Below, piece after piece: positions 35,340 through 46,769 of a DNA stretch of 64,000 nt. Numbering within the stretch: position 1 is the first letter of the stretch; each line of letters opens with the position of its first letter. A program made the translations under genes and the position numbers. The stretch is from NCBI GenBank assembly GCA_023333565.1, contig JAJKFH010001941.1, positions 682,001-746,000 on the forward strand. The letters run 5' to 3'. Under the pieces are notes generated by a model, which worked only from the letters and a program-made list of their open reading frames with translations, made no database searches and was not told the DNA's origin. Source of the stretch: Puffinus mauretanicus (taxonomy: Eukaryota; Chordata; Aves; Procellariiformes; Procellariidae).

Positions 35340-36620
35340 GCGATGAGGAAGGCTGGCACTATGTGCTGCTTAGAGGCCGTACTGACTGAGAGAGATGGTA
35401 GGGAGAAAGCAGCTACACAGATGACCTGATAGGAGAGGAGCTACTGGAGCAGGGGTGGCAAAGAAAGGGATGATGAATTCAGAAGAACAGGCTGGGAAAA
35501 TAGCTTTTGTGGATAGCTATTTTCACAAACTACCACCAACTAAGAAATAATTAGGTGGTAGTGAAGCAAAATAGTATTTAGGAAAGCTAGGGAAAAGTAT
35601 AGAGCAGCAGTCAAGGCAAAGTCCAGCTGTGCAGATGAGTAGCTGAATGGTGTCCATGGGTTTAAGATATTGGGCAGAAAAGATCTGGGTAATTAACATA
35701 TAGATATATGTAGCTGGCTGGATGAGGGGTGGTACTGGAGTTACAGGTGCTGGGGAAGGCAGTGTAATGGTCTTGTGCCCAGTAATCATGAAAGAAGGTA
35801 GGTGAAGCAGGGAAAAGAGTAAGCTTAGCTTTAAGTTGCCCTTGGGCTGGCAGCTGAGCATCTGTGAAGAGATCAATAAGAGCTTGCATGGGAGGTGCGT
35901 CTCATGAACAGAAGTTGATCTGAGAGTGATGGGGACAGAGAAAGAAGCTGAATTTGTCTTCTGAGTTAGATGCAGAAGAGAGAAGAGTGTTGTCATGGAC
36001 TGAGCCTCACAGACCACTGGAGAGGGTTGGAGGAGTTGCAAAGGCTGTTCTTCAAATGAAAAGTGGAGGCGTTGTGTCCAAGAAGCATGAAAAAGAAGGG
36101 GAACCACTGGGTTTCTTTGGGGAGATAAAGAATTGAAGATACTGAGCATGGCTGTATTTTTATGGGGGAGTGAAAGGGGGGAATACAAGGGAGAAGGGTA
36201 GGAGTATGGCACAATGCCAATCAGGTAAAAAGTTTGAGGGAGAAGTAGTGACAGTGTGTCTGTGATGGGGTTCCTATGAAGGGCAAATAGCAGAGAGGCT
36301 GTCTTGCTCTTGTGACTGTCTCTTGGAAGAAATAGCAAGAGGTGAGCAGGGGACTGAGCAGAACGTGAAGTCTCACGCTTCCCACCGGCTTGATCATTGG
36401 GACGGAGCAGAGCTGCTTTTGGGGCAGGTGGTTGAAGGGGAGAAGAGAGAACTTGTTGCAGAGAACATCTGCTTGATGGGTAGCATCTTGCCACTAGCAA
36501 CAACTGCTGTGGGACTGGGAGCGGAGCAAGAGAGTGCTGGGTGAGCTGGGGAAGACATGGCTGGGGGAGAAAGAGAGAACAGAGAAACACAGGCATGAAT
36601 GTGACAGCAGAGCTCTGAAG
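35340..36620. other. Purine-rich block in intron 1 with long antisense frame
   Basis: The + strand is strongly G+A-rich for about 1.3 kb, unlike the G+T-leaning intron around it. On the minus strand a frame of 357 codons (35523-36596) stays open. Its predicted product is rich in Leu, Ser and Pro, as expected from reading a pyrimidine-rich strand, and I see no domain or motif. Stop codons on the minus strand need TTA, CTA or TCA on the plus strand, which purine bias removes. It is probably not coding, though a lineage-specific transcript cannot be excluded. Confidence 0.5.
35496..35524. repeat. 10-bp perfect inverted repeat
   Basis: GAAAATAGCT and AGCTATTTTC pair exactly across a 9-base loop. 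It lies in intron 1 inside the purine-rich block. The function is unknown. Confidence 0.7.
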
Positions 36621-38214
36621 TCCCAGATGAAGTCAGCCAGCACAAAACCATTTACATTCAGTCTTCCCTCCTCTCCTATCTTGGCCTCTGCTCCTTCTCA
36701 CTGATAAAGCAGCCCTGCTCAGGTCTTTCCCATTTTGAAAATCTTGGAGGTAAGCAGAAATTACAGTCTATGCAAGGATGAAGGTATTTGTTTTTCTTTC
36801 TGTTCCTGATATTTACTTCATGGGAGAAGTAGGTGGCTAACATAATTCATGTTTATTGCTAAATGCTGCTCTTTGATGTTTTCTTATTACAATAGCCTGA
36901 ACTCAAAGCCAGCAATAAACTAGAGGGATGGCACCTCATAAACAGGGCTTCGTTTTTGATCCTGTAAATTTTTTGAAAATTAAAATTTAAAGAAAAAAAA
37001 GTTGGTCTCTTTTGCTTTGCAAATAACTCTTCCTGATTTCATTTCACAAAATAGCAGCCCTCCAAGTAAACAAACGTCAAAATCCTGGTCCCTCGTCTCC
37101 TCTGACCTCTGGTCCCTGCTAGCCAGAAAAAAAAAAGCGGTTGATTGTTCTTGGTCAGCCTGTGTAAGTTTTGGTCAGCTAGCTACGACTTTCTTCTTTA
37201 ACACAATTTTTATCAGAACACTTTGTTTTTTCCTTTTTTGCTAATTTTTCTTGGCATCTGTTTTTGCTCAGGGTTCCTGCTTGATGTATAGCATTTTGTT
37301 GGGTGCTTTTTGTCATCTAGCTGCAGACAGCAAGTATAGTGGCTGGCTGATACTTAGGAGGATCTTGGGACCGAGCTTATTCTTTGTGAAACAAAATGTA
37401 CGGTTCTTTCTAGGTTTTATTTCAGTCATAATTAGCTCTGTCAGATTAAATTCTTTTAAGTTCCCTTGGACCCTCCTGTCCTCTGACTTCTGCAATAGTA
37501 GATGCAGTATTTGCCTAAGATAAATAGGGCAGAATCATTTACTTCATTATGGAAAACTAATCTGCTTGTTAAAACTGTTAGTTTATCAAACAGTGTAATA
37601 CAGTGTTGTTCTGGCAGAGACTGCTGGCAGACGCCAGTCCTTGTGTCTCTTTCTGTGGAGGGATATACTAAGGATGAACTTTGTAGCTTAGGAAGGCAGA
37701 TAGCCAAGATGACTATCTGTGCAAAGCCCTCAGAATTTGTAGTTTCTGGAAGATACGTGGTGGATGTTATCTTGAAATCCTGGTTGAATACAATGCAGAG
37801 CACCCAGTCTCCAAGCTATGCAGTACTGCAAAACCTATTATTACTGCGATACTCTCTATCAGCCTCATTAGGGATGATGAATGAACGGTCACTGCTGAAG
37901 CATTTTTTTCCCCTCTTCTGAAAAGACCCGTTGACAATGGTTGCTGCCTGTGTATATACACGGGGTGAATTAATCAGCTAAACTACTACTACAGTAATAC
38001 TAACATTTAAACAACAAAACATCATCTGCATTATCTGCTTAAATCTCTTTTGAAGAGACTCTTCCCTCCTCCTCCTCCTCTCTGCAGAATCACCTTCTAG
38101 CTCCCTTGCCTTAAAGGGCTGCGTCATGCAAAAAGCACAAGTGAAATCGCTTGTATTTGTTTATCGTTGTCCCGTTCCTAGGTGAAGGAAATTGTCTCTT
38201 GGGCTTCCCTGAGG

Positions 38215-38610
38215 CTGAACGAGTTCATTTGATGCTAGAGCGTTAGCAGCAGACCTCGGTGCCCCGAGTCTGCAGTTGCATCCCTGTGGGTGGACTGTTA
38301 CCCACACGTCGCGCTCCACTGATGCCACCTTGTCCGGCGTGCCCGCGGGGGCTAGGCTGGGAGGCCTGGCCCTGTCGCCAGCTGTCCTCCTCGCATGCGG
38401 CAGCTTAAGCTGAACTTCGGGTCATACCAAGGTGTAAATAACCATCCTGGCTTCTTTCCTCTCTCCTTCGCCGTGCCGCGGAGTGGGACGCCCCAGGGCC
38501 AGCCCCGTGGGAGCTGGTCGGTGCCTCGGCACCTGTGTCGGGCAGGGCAGGACCAACGGGCTCCCCCGGCAGACGGCGCGGGGCCGGTGTCCGGGTGTTG
38601 TGTAGGGTGG
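38215..38610. promoter_or_regulatory. Intronic CpG island (alternative promoter candidate)
   Basis: About 30 CpG dinucleotides are counted by hand in roughly 390 bp of GC-rich sequence, dense enough to meet common CpG-island criteria, while the rest of intron 1 is CpG-poor. It lies about 2 kb upstream of exon 2. An alternative promoter here would need its own first exon spliced to exon 2, so the product would lack the exon 1 residues, including K22 of PB1. No splice-ready coding exon is obvious. Other options are an enhancer or a non-coding RNA promoter. Open frames on both strands are composition effects. Confidence 0.55.
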
Positions 38611-39261
38611 GTGTTGTACTGGCTGGGGTGAGGCTGTACAGCACCCGCTTCCTTCCAAGTGCCGTGCATGCTAATGGTCCTGAACAAGTTGTCTGTCCAG
38701 TAAACGAGAGGTTACTGGGATTACCCTGACCTGGTGCTTTTTTGGCTAAAGGAATCCTTTGCTCCTGTTCAGGTGTGCGGAGCAGGAGATGCAGCCCTAA
38801 ACAAAGCCTACAAAGGTTTTGTTCCTGCCCCTTTAGTTTACCATGTAGATGTTAAACTTGTCACTCAATGGTTACTTCTTGTCTGAATCTAGGAAAAGGA
38901 AAACTTTAAGATACTTTTCAAATAAAAAGACTTAAGCTTGTTTTCAGTTTGAAATGTGTCAACAGAAGTAAGTTGCCACTTGGATTTTTCCGGAGAGGAG
39001 CGGAGGGGGCAGACAAAGGAGGACAGTTTTTCCTCCATTGGAACCAGCTGTGGTTTGTTCGGCTTTTGTACATTTGGATGGGCACTCTGAATTGAAATCC
39101 AAACTGGAACTAGCAGTTAATATTGCAAACAAGCAGCATAATTTGACTAAACAAGCTTTCAGATGATCACAACCAGGCTTTGATGCTGAAGAGTGGGATT
39201 TTCATAACTGCGGAAGTAATTTGAGAACATGCTTGCACCCAAAGCCAGGATTGGTCTGGGG

Positions 39262-39299
39262 TTTTTTTTTTGTTGTTTTTTTGTTTTTTTTTTTTTTTT
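39262..39299. repeat. T-rich low-complexity tract
   Basis: Nearly uninterrupted T with three single G interruptions. It is either simple low-complexity DNA or the reverse strand of an old retroelement poly-A tail. No element body can be recognised beside it. Confidence 0.8.
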
Positions 39300-40591
39300 C
39301 TTGAAGGTGATTATGGTGATGATTCATACTTTTGTTAGTCTCAGCAAAAGAGTGGCTTGCATGTATAAGTTGATTTAACATCTGAGAACCTCTAAGCAAG
39401 TCATTCTCCATTTTGAGGAAGAATTTATCTACAGAAAAATTCTTGAGTTTTTTTTTTCTTTGTTTGCTTGTTAGGTATTTTTGGTCTTTGGTTTCTTGCC
39501 CTGGTATTGACTGACTTTGAGAACTTCCATGAGATCCTAGTCACAGCCTTCCTTGTTCTTGGATTTGTGGATGTGGTTCCATGCTTTCGGGAGTGAGTTA
39601 GCATGATTTAGAGGTTCAGTTGATGAACAGTAGTTTACTAGTACTATACAATCTGACTTATGAAATTAAATGTACCATAAAGATGATTTAAGCTACTTAG
39701 TTTAACTAGATACTTGTTTTTCACTCTCTTCGTTTCCTTAGAGAATCTATTTTTTTTCCTCCTGTTCTTAATAGCATATTTGGTTTCTAATATCAGAAAT
39801 AAGGTCTGTTGAAATCTTTTCCTTAATCACTTTCTGACTTATTTAAAATAACTTAATGGATTTATAACATTTTCAATTTTCTTGTGCCAAATCACACTTT
39901 TTTTTTTAACAGCCACTTACTGGTCTGTAAAGCTTCAAAGATAAAAACCAGTGGAGTGACAGAAAAATTAAACTTATGAAAACTAACTTAGAATAAGAAC
40001 TTTCCTCCTCCTGTATGGATACCAGGAAATTCAGGGGGCATGTAGCGTGAGTGTATTTCCTAATAACAAGCTGTGCGCTTGCATACCACACTTCTTTAAA
40101 GGTCTTGTGGTTGGGATCCCAGTGGTATTGATGGGAAGCGTGCAAAGAATTCTTATAAGGTTGTTTGAATAGCCGAGTAACTTCTTTTGAAAGCAGGAGA
40201 GTGAACATTTCTACTTCGGAGAAGAATGGTTCTGTGGATGCCAGATGATGATAATGAATGATGGAGCTTCAAAATTAAATGCTACAAATGCAATTATCCT
40301 CTAGACGGTTTAATGAAAACTTAATATTTAAAAACTACGCTTATAAGGTGGCACACTTGAGCATATCTATTGTCAAGCAGGGTGGTGTCTTGGTAGCCAT
40401 GGTTATATTCTAATGTGGGGACCTAAAAGTGGTTGTGTATTCTAATGTGGTTGTAGACTTGAAAGCACTGCTATGTGACTATATTCATCATAGAAGGAGA
40501 GAGGTGATGTATACCATGTTCAGATGCCAAGCTAGAGCATTGGACTGTGGTGACATTTGACAGCAGGTGCTCTGTTTGTTTTCTATTGCAG

Positions 40592-40814
40592 TTTGGGGCA
40601 GAGTTCAGAAGGTTCTCCCTGGATCGCTACAAGCCAGGAAAGTTTGAAGACTTCTACAAACTAATTCTTCACATTCATCACATAGCCAACCTGGAGGTGA
40701 TGATTGGATATGCTGATGTGCATGGAGACCTTCTCCCTATTAATAATGATGACAACTTCTTCAAGGCTGTTTCAAGTGCTCATCCACTGCTCAGGGTTTT
40801 TATACAAAGACAAG
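40592..40814 (+). CDS. PARD6G: PARD6G exon 2 (residues 25-98, PB1 domain)
   Basis: The exon starts [20 protein letters not shown] and ends LLRVFIQRQ, with a clean acceptor before it and the donor GTAAGA after it. It ends in phase 1, one base into codon 99. It completes the PB1 domain (about residues 18-98). The OPCA-type segment runs from Y64 to about S85 and includes the hallmark [18 protein letters not shown]. This domain binds the PB1 domain of PKC-zeta and PKC-iota and brings the kinase into the Par3-Par6-Cdc42 polarity complex. FEDFYKL, the ADVHGD wording and [18 protein letters not shown] point to PARD6G rather than PARD6B. All PB1 core positions I can judge are intact, so the gene looks functional. 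The remaining three quarters of the protein (semi-CRIB and PDZ) lie beyond the window; human PARD6G has 376 residues. Confidence 0.96.
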
Positions 40815-43800
40815 GTAAGATGCAGTTTCATTTCGGTGCCTCGAAGTGTTCTGGGGCAAGGCGAAGAGTGGACTTGTGGCCCCCATTTAAAGGCTCAAAT
40901 GATGCGAGAGAGACCTAGGAGCCCTCTCACTCTTCCTCTCAGGCACTTCGTCACAACTTGCAGGAATGGCATGACTTCAGGGCAGGTGGAGGGACTGCAT
41001 TGCTGCCTGTAAGGTGTTTGAAGGATAACATGCTGAGAATCACCATCAGCCCCTTCTTTTCCGAGGAGAGTGTGTGCTGCTGGTACTGTGTCATCACTTG
41101 AGCGTGCCAACTGCACCGCTCCAGTTGTTTGAGGGAGCTGTGAGGAGGGAGGAGATCCTAGTGTTGTACTGCTACTTCACATTTAGAAATCTTATCTATC
41201 CATCTCGATAGTCAGTGTCATACCCAAATGATTCATATCTGTATACTGTGTGAATGCTCACGGATATGTAGTTACAAAAAAAAAAAAAGTTCTGTCACAA
41301 ATAAGGTCTTGTTTGACTATGTTGACCTGGCAGACAGACAAATGATGATTCTCCCCTCCCTGACACTAAAGAATGTTGAATCTTCGCATCTTGAATCATC
41401 AAGCAAACCTTGGGCAGAATTGCCCAAATGTTAAGATGACATCAGGTTTAAGCGGCTGTGTGTTGTTCTTGTCAAGCTTTTATTGCAGATATCTGAAACA
41501 TTCTCCTTAAAGACCATGTTTGGCAGTTGCTTCAGATAAGGATTGGTTTTTATAACAAGGTGTCTTCCCCACAGAGCTCCTTAAATCCCAGGGGAACCTA
41601 ACACTGTGTTAACACTACCTCCACAGTTTTTTCAGTCAGGTAGTGATTTATAGCACAGGGCTTTTGGAATTAAAATCTTGTCAGTAGCGGAGTCAGAAAC
41701 GAGACTTGATCTGAGACTTGGAGCAGTCATGTAGCTTTTTTGGCCTGGACTCTCTGCTGTGTGGGCGTTTGTACTGATAAGGATTTAGCAGGAGGCTCCA
41801 GCCTGCTCCTTGGTATGAGCTGGTATAGTGTGTGGTTCCATTTGGTGTCGTCAGATACATCCAGGGCTGTGTGGCCCTCCCCATTCACAGCATGTTGTCT
41901 GCTGCTTTCTTTTAGATGGGAATAAGTGCTCAAGGAGGCAATGGAGAAGAGGGTCTAGAGCAGTTTGTTTTGTTTGTGTGTCTGTCAGATGAGTGGACAT
42001 ATCTGTGGGAGAGGACGTAGGTTGCTAGCTCTCCCTTCTTGTGCAGAAAATGCAAAGGTGGATGACAAGTCCTATTAAGTCTCCTTCCTGCAATGCCTGT
42101 TAGGGCTTGTGAATGTTCATGGTGGGTCAGGTCATGAGAAATCGCTTGCATGACTTTGTCATGCCTGCATCAGTACGAGTTTATTCATGTCTCTGGATCA
42201 ATCCTGTTCAAAAGGCAGCTGTCCTTGCCCTGCTTGGGCAGACTGCTGAAGCCACCGAGTATCCCTAACTCTGCGTTGGGAGGGGGGTTGCCACTGAAAT
42301 GCTGATCGCAGAAGTAGGCAAATGAGAGAAAACTGTTGACTACATGTAGAAAAAATGCTCCCTCCTCTTCTTCAGTAAGATAAATATGCTAGTTGTGGAG
42401 GTTTAGCACCTGTAACCTCAATAAAAAAGTACAGTATTTCCTTTTTAAAAGAAAAGCTTTTCTTTTACCTGTTGCTCAGTAGAAAGAATCATGCTGACAA
42501 GTAAGGAAGCTCATACAAGAGGGAAGACAGGCCCGTGCCTCCTCACGTGTGGCAAAGCCTGAAAGCTTTCCCAACACACATTCTCCTGTGCTCCCTCTAT
42601 GAAGGTGAAGGGAACAGTACATTCTGGCCCGTCCCTTTGATTAATGACACCTTTAATAAGGGAGTCCTGGGGGTTAACATTTGAGATTCATAATTATGGA
42701 TGCTCCCAAACAATCATGTCCATTTCCTTTTCTGAGAAGAATCCTTTAGAAATTGTTCCCTTCAACAATAATAGGAGTTACTGAAATCTTGTCTCTTCCT
42801 CCTTTGCTCCATCATACCCTTGCTGTTTTCCCTGTCCAGACTGGGGTGACGGAGTAATGCTGATCCTTCTGCTGGAGACCTGCAATAGAGAACAAGGTGA
42901 CTAGCATCGAGAAATCATTGTGCCATCCATGGGAATGTGATGTGCCTGCAGTGCTTCAGCTCACACCCTAAACTTTGACTTCAAAGGCAGGAAACTAAGC
43001 TGCCAGGGATGCTAGTAAAATATGAGGCCAGTCGTCTTCTGTGACTTTGAAGGAGACTGCAGAGCATGGGCTCTCTAGCCTGTTGGGTCAGGGATCACTG
43101 CCCTTCAGTGGGAGAAGTCCTGGGAGGTGGCTGCCGAAGGTTGTTCTCACAGTGTTTTAGAGCAGGGAGGGTTTGAGAGAATTAGGCAGAAGTATGCAGG
43201 CATGGAAGGACTGAATAGTTGAAGTTCAGGTCTTTACTCTAGCAGAGCAAACTGTTTATCAACTACATGATTAGTCATCTTACTGTTTTCCCAGTTTATA
43301 GCTGGGTTATCCTTTCTCTTTGTCAACTGAATTATACAATCATGTTAAAACAGCTTAACTATTTGTTCCCAGAGTGGCAAAATAGGTAACTTACTCTTTG
43401 CACAATAATCAAGCAACAATTTGCTAGTTTGATTTTTGTTTGCCTAGTTGTTTTTTATCTGAGCTTAGTCTTGCACTTTTTCAATTCAAAAGCGCTTCCC
43501 TCACTTGTCTCCAGAGGCAAGCCACGTGCGCACTGCTTGAACTCTTACATGCCAGGTTTGTGTCAGGTATGGGATGGCTGTTTTATTCCACTTACTCCTT
43601 TTTGCTCAAGTCTGCTGAGCCCCAAATTTTTCAGCATCACAGTAGCTGTTCCCTCCCCAGGCAGGGGATGGCAGTGCTTATTAGCCAGCCTTTTTACTAA
43701 GGACCTGAATTTCCATTCCCAGTGTGCTTGCAACAATTACTGTTCATATTTTTTGGGGTCTTGAAGACTCTAGGACGTTTGCAGGTTAAGTTTGAGTAAA

Positions 43801-46071
43801 CTCAGCTATGACAAGTTTTTATAGCTTGTAGTGATCCATCTGCCGAAAGTATGTGGTGCTCTTTTCTTCTTTTTTTTCTCCAATACCAAATTACAGTGCA
43901 GACAAAAATCCTAATTAGAGAACCAGGCTATAAAAAGAAAAGGCAGTTTTCCTTTGACTTGCTTTCCCAGGCTGCAAGTATGGGTCGTGTCCTGTGTTGT
44001 AAACTGATGTGGCTCTTTTGACTTCATTAGCACAGTAGTGATTTATATCAGCTGATGCTTTGAGCCCAAGAATTTATTCACTTGGCTGCAACTGATATCA
44101 GACATGTCCAGAACACTCTATGGAAAGTGCCTGCTGCTGGGGAAGGGACAGATGTACCAAAGACCTTAAAACAATACAAGGAATTATGGATGTGTTTGAC
44201 TTGCTCCATAATAACTGAACTCTTGTACTCTAGCCAAGACCTGCATGAAGGAAGAGCTTATCTGATGATGCAGTTCGTCACCATTTTTTCAAGACTTCGT
44301 TTGTTCTGTCTGATTTAAACCACAATGCTTGAGACAGTCTTTTGAATACTGCAAAAATATTTAAGTGTAAGCTATGAATTCAAGCAGAAACAAAGAATAG
44401 AAAAACTGAAAGGGGTTAATGTGAATGCATTACATTTTTCCTTGTATGATTAAAGGGAATGATGTTATTACCAAATCTTGCTTTAATGCCTATCTCCCAG
44501 AGGCAGAGTATGTGTTCTCCAGGCTGTATTGGAGGCTTTTAAATAGAATGGAATAAATAGCAGAATTATAATGACTTCTTCATTGTAAACCTGCCTGAAA
44601 CAACTCCTTGAACTTTGCAAGTGGGACATAAGGATGTAAGTGGAGGTCTACCAGGTAACAGAGATTTCAAGATTTCTCCTCTTTTGCTTGGGCTACCTAC
44701 TATAGTGTGTTTAACCTAGGAAGTTCAGAAACTCAGGGAAGTGTTGCAAAATGAACATGCTGATCACTCTGTAAGTACTCTGTGCAGCGCTTTTTTCCAA
44801 GGAAAAGCGGTAGGTCGAGGACCAGGATGCTGAAGCACAGCAAGCATAGCGAATGGAGTGATATTTGGCTCTAATTCTAACTGAGCACATCACTGTAAAT
44901 CCAGACTAGTGATTCTGATTCTGGGAGAAGTGATGGAGGTTGCTGATGACCCGACCTTCACTTCCTACCACTCTTTAGGATTTATAGAGTAATGGGCAGT
45001 AACAGAAAATCTGCTGTAGCTCAAGTACAAAGGAGATGAGAGAGGTGGTGAGCAGCCTGTCAGGCCTCATCTTGATCCCAGACTGAGGTCAAATGAACTA
45101 TTCTTCTGGGAAGCCTTTTTGTTTTGTCCCCATCACAACTGGAGGTGTGTCCTGATGGTGGTTTGAGGTTTTGGACCTCTGCTTGCTTTGCCTGAGTTTC
45201 AGTAAGTGGCTTTGTTCCTATAAATCCGTAGTGTTGATGAAAATGTATCTCTCAGCAGAACAATTCTCAAGGAAAACTTGAAGGAGTTGGGGTTTGGAGA
45301 AATAACAAACTTACTTAAATATTCAGGCAGTCTTGACAAGACATATAGAGTGTCAGTAGGGACTGTGATTGTGCATGTGGCTGTTGCATGAGTACAGCTG
45401 CTGTTCCTGTGAATCAGCAGGTGTATTATTATTGCTCTTAAGCAACTTCCATAAAAATAACAGTAAATTAATGAATGTGGGGGCACTTTGTCAATCCTAA
45501 AGCAGATTCTAGATCAAATTCACAGTCTTTCCATCAATAAAATTAATTTTAAACCTTTCTAAAGGTTTACATGTTTTCATGGTAAGTGTCCTACAAGTAG
45601 GAGACAGGTGAAATGCCGGAGTGTCAGATGCTGGATCTGTATTTCAGCGTATCTTTGTCAAATATCACACTTCTTACAGGAATATAAAAGGCAAAAAACC
45701 TGAAAAAGCTGAAGAGCATTCTAACAGCAAATAACCCTAAAACACTCTCTACAGCTAACTGGAACAGGACCTTACATAATAATTCAGCAAATTCCACAAA
45801 TGAACTGCAGCTGTTAATTGAGGTGGCCTGAAGCTGGAGAAGGCTGATGTCTTCTGATACCTGTATTGTCTTGCATTTTGCGGTCTGGAAAACTGATAGT
45901 GTGTAAAAAGCCATTAAGTACCATCTTCAGAAACTTGCTATAAGTGTCTTTTCTTTTGTAGTTATATTTTAATAGCCCATTACTGTAACAGTAAACCAGT
46001 ACTGAACACCAGGCGTTGCTTTTCTCCTTGAGTGGTTAGAGCTGCTGTCTACCATCAGTTCTCACTTAAAG

Positions 46072-46128
46072 CTTGATCCAAAATCAACAGGGAAAAATGT
46101 GCATTTACCTGGTTGGGTTTTGGATTTG
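46072..46128. repeat. Possible palindromic repeat relic
   Basis: TTGATCCAAAATCAAC on the left faces GTTGGGTTTTGGATTTGGA on the right, giving an imperfect inverted repeat. Old sauropsid palindromic repeats with TGATCCAAA ends are known to me, and this may be one. The match is weak. Confidence 0.3.
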
Positions 46129-46737
46129 GACTGTTTTAATTTACATTAAATTAAAGTTTGGAAGATGCTGTGTTTCTTCAACTGCATGCAGCGACTAATG
46201 TATTTAAACTGCTGTGCCACGCAACATATTTCTGTATATTCAGAAACAGTTCATAACTGCAATTTGTTATTTACCTGGCAAAGTTCTGTTCTCTCGAAGT
46301 ACCAACATCTGTGCTTAGCTTTCTCGTATTATAAAATCATAGCAATCACACTGAGTTTTAAAATAAAAATGTGCTAACGGGAATCATGCCCAGGTCTGAC
46401 TGAAAAACTGATGGTGGGTTGTTTTATTGTCTTTCATACTCTAAGCAGATAATCCCCAGGAATGGTGATTGGCTGTCTAACCACATGTGTTAAACACAAA
46501 AACTGGCTTTGAGGCAGCAACTAAAATGAAACCTGTTTCCAGCTACCTAAAAACTTTAACTTGCTGCTCAGCCTTCTAGAGTGGGGGGTACAGCTGGAAA
46601 AGCTTGAGTTGAAGTCTTTCACATATTCTTTTTGGTTCTTCAGTCACCTTCCTGTTTATTTTACAGCACAGGCATTGACTTCACCTTCTCAAAATGTTTT
46701 ATTTCTGAACAAGAACAATGTGATTTTACTGCTCTTG

Positions 46738-46769
46738 TGTCCTGGTTTCGGCTGGGATAGAGTTAAAAG
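46738..46769 (+). mobile_element. Fragment of a bird endogenous retrovirus LTR (5' end)
   Basis: TGTCCTGGTTTCGGCTGGGA followed by TAGAGTTAAA matches, as I remember it, the first 30 bases of a long terminal repeat that is abundant in bird genomes. It starts with the canonical TG. Similarity stops after about 30 bases, so the remainder has been deleted or has diverged. No internal viral genes are nearby, so this is at most a truncated solo LTR. Confidence 0.45.

Larger units (their letters stand above)
27128..40591 (+). other. PARD6G: PARD6G intron 1
   Basis: This 13,464-bp phase-0 intron has a consensus donor (GTGAGG) and a pyrimidine-rich acceptor (TTGTTTTCTATTGCAG). Its first 700 bp still belong to the CpG island. 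Inside are an A-rich AAAAC repeat (30286-30309), a perfect 18-bp palindrome (30472-30489), a purine-skewed block (about 35340-36620), a second CpG island (38215-38610) and a T-rich tract (39262-39299). No nested gene is supported. Vertebrate PARD6 genes are known for few coding exons with long introns, so the size is ordinary. Confidence 0.9.

Noticed and set aside
35523..36596. A 357-codon antisense frame as a protein-coding gene
   Set aside because: Its Leu, Ser and Pro-rich product and the strong purine bias of the opposite strand explain its length. It is kept only as an observation about composition.
40547..40918. A 123-codon frame on the + strand that contains PARD6G exon 2
   Set aside because: Its first 15 and last 34 or so residues come from intron sequence. 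The real coding segment is bounded by clear splice sites at 40592 and 40814.
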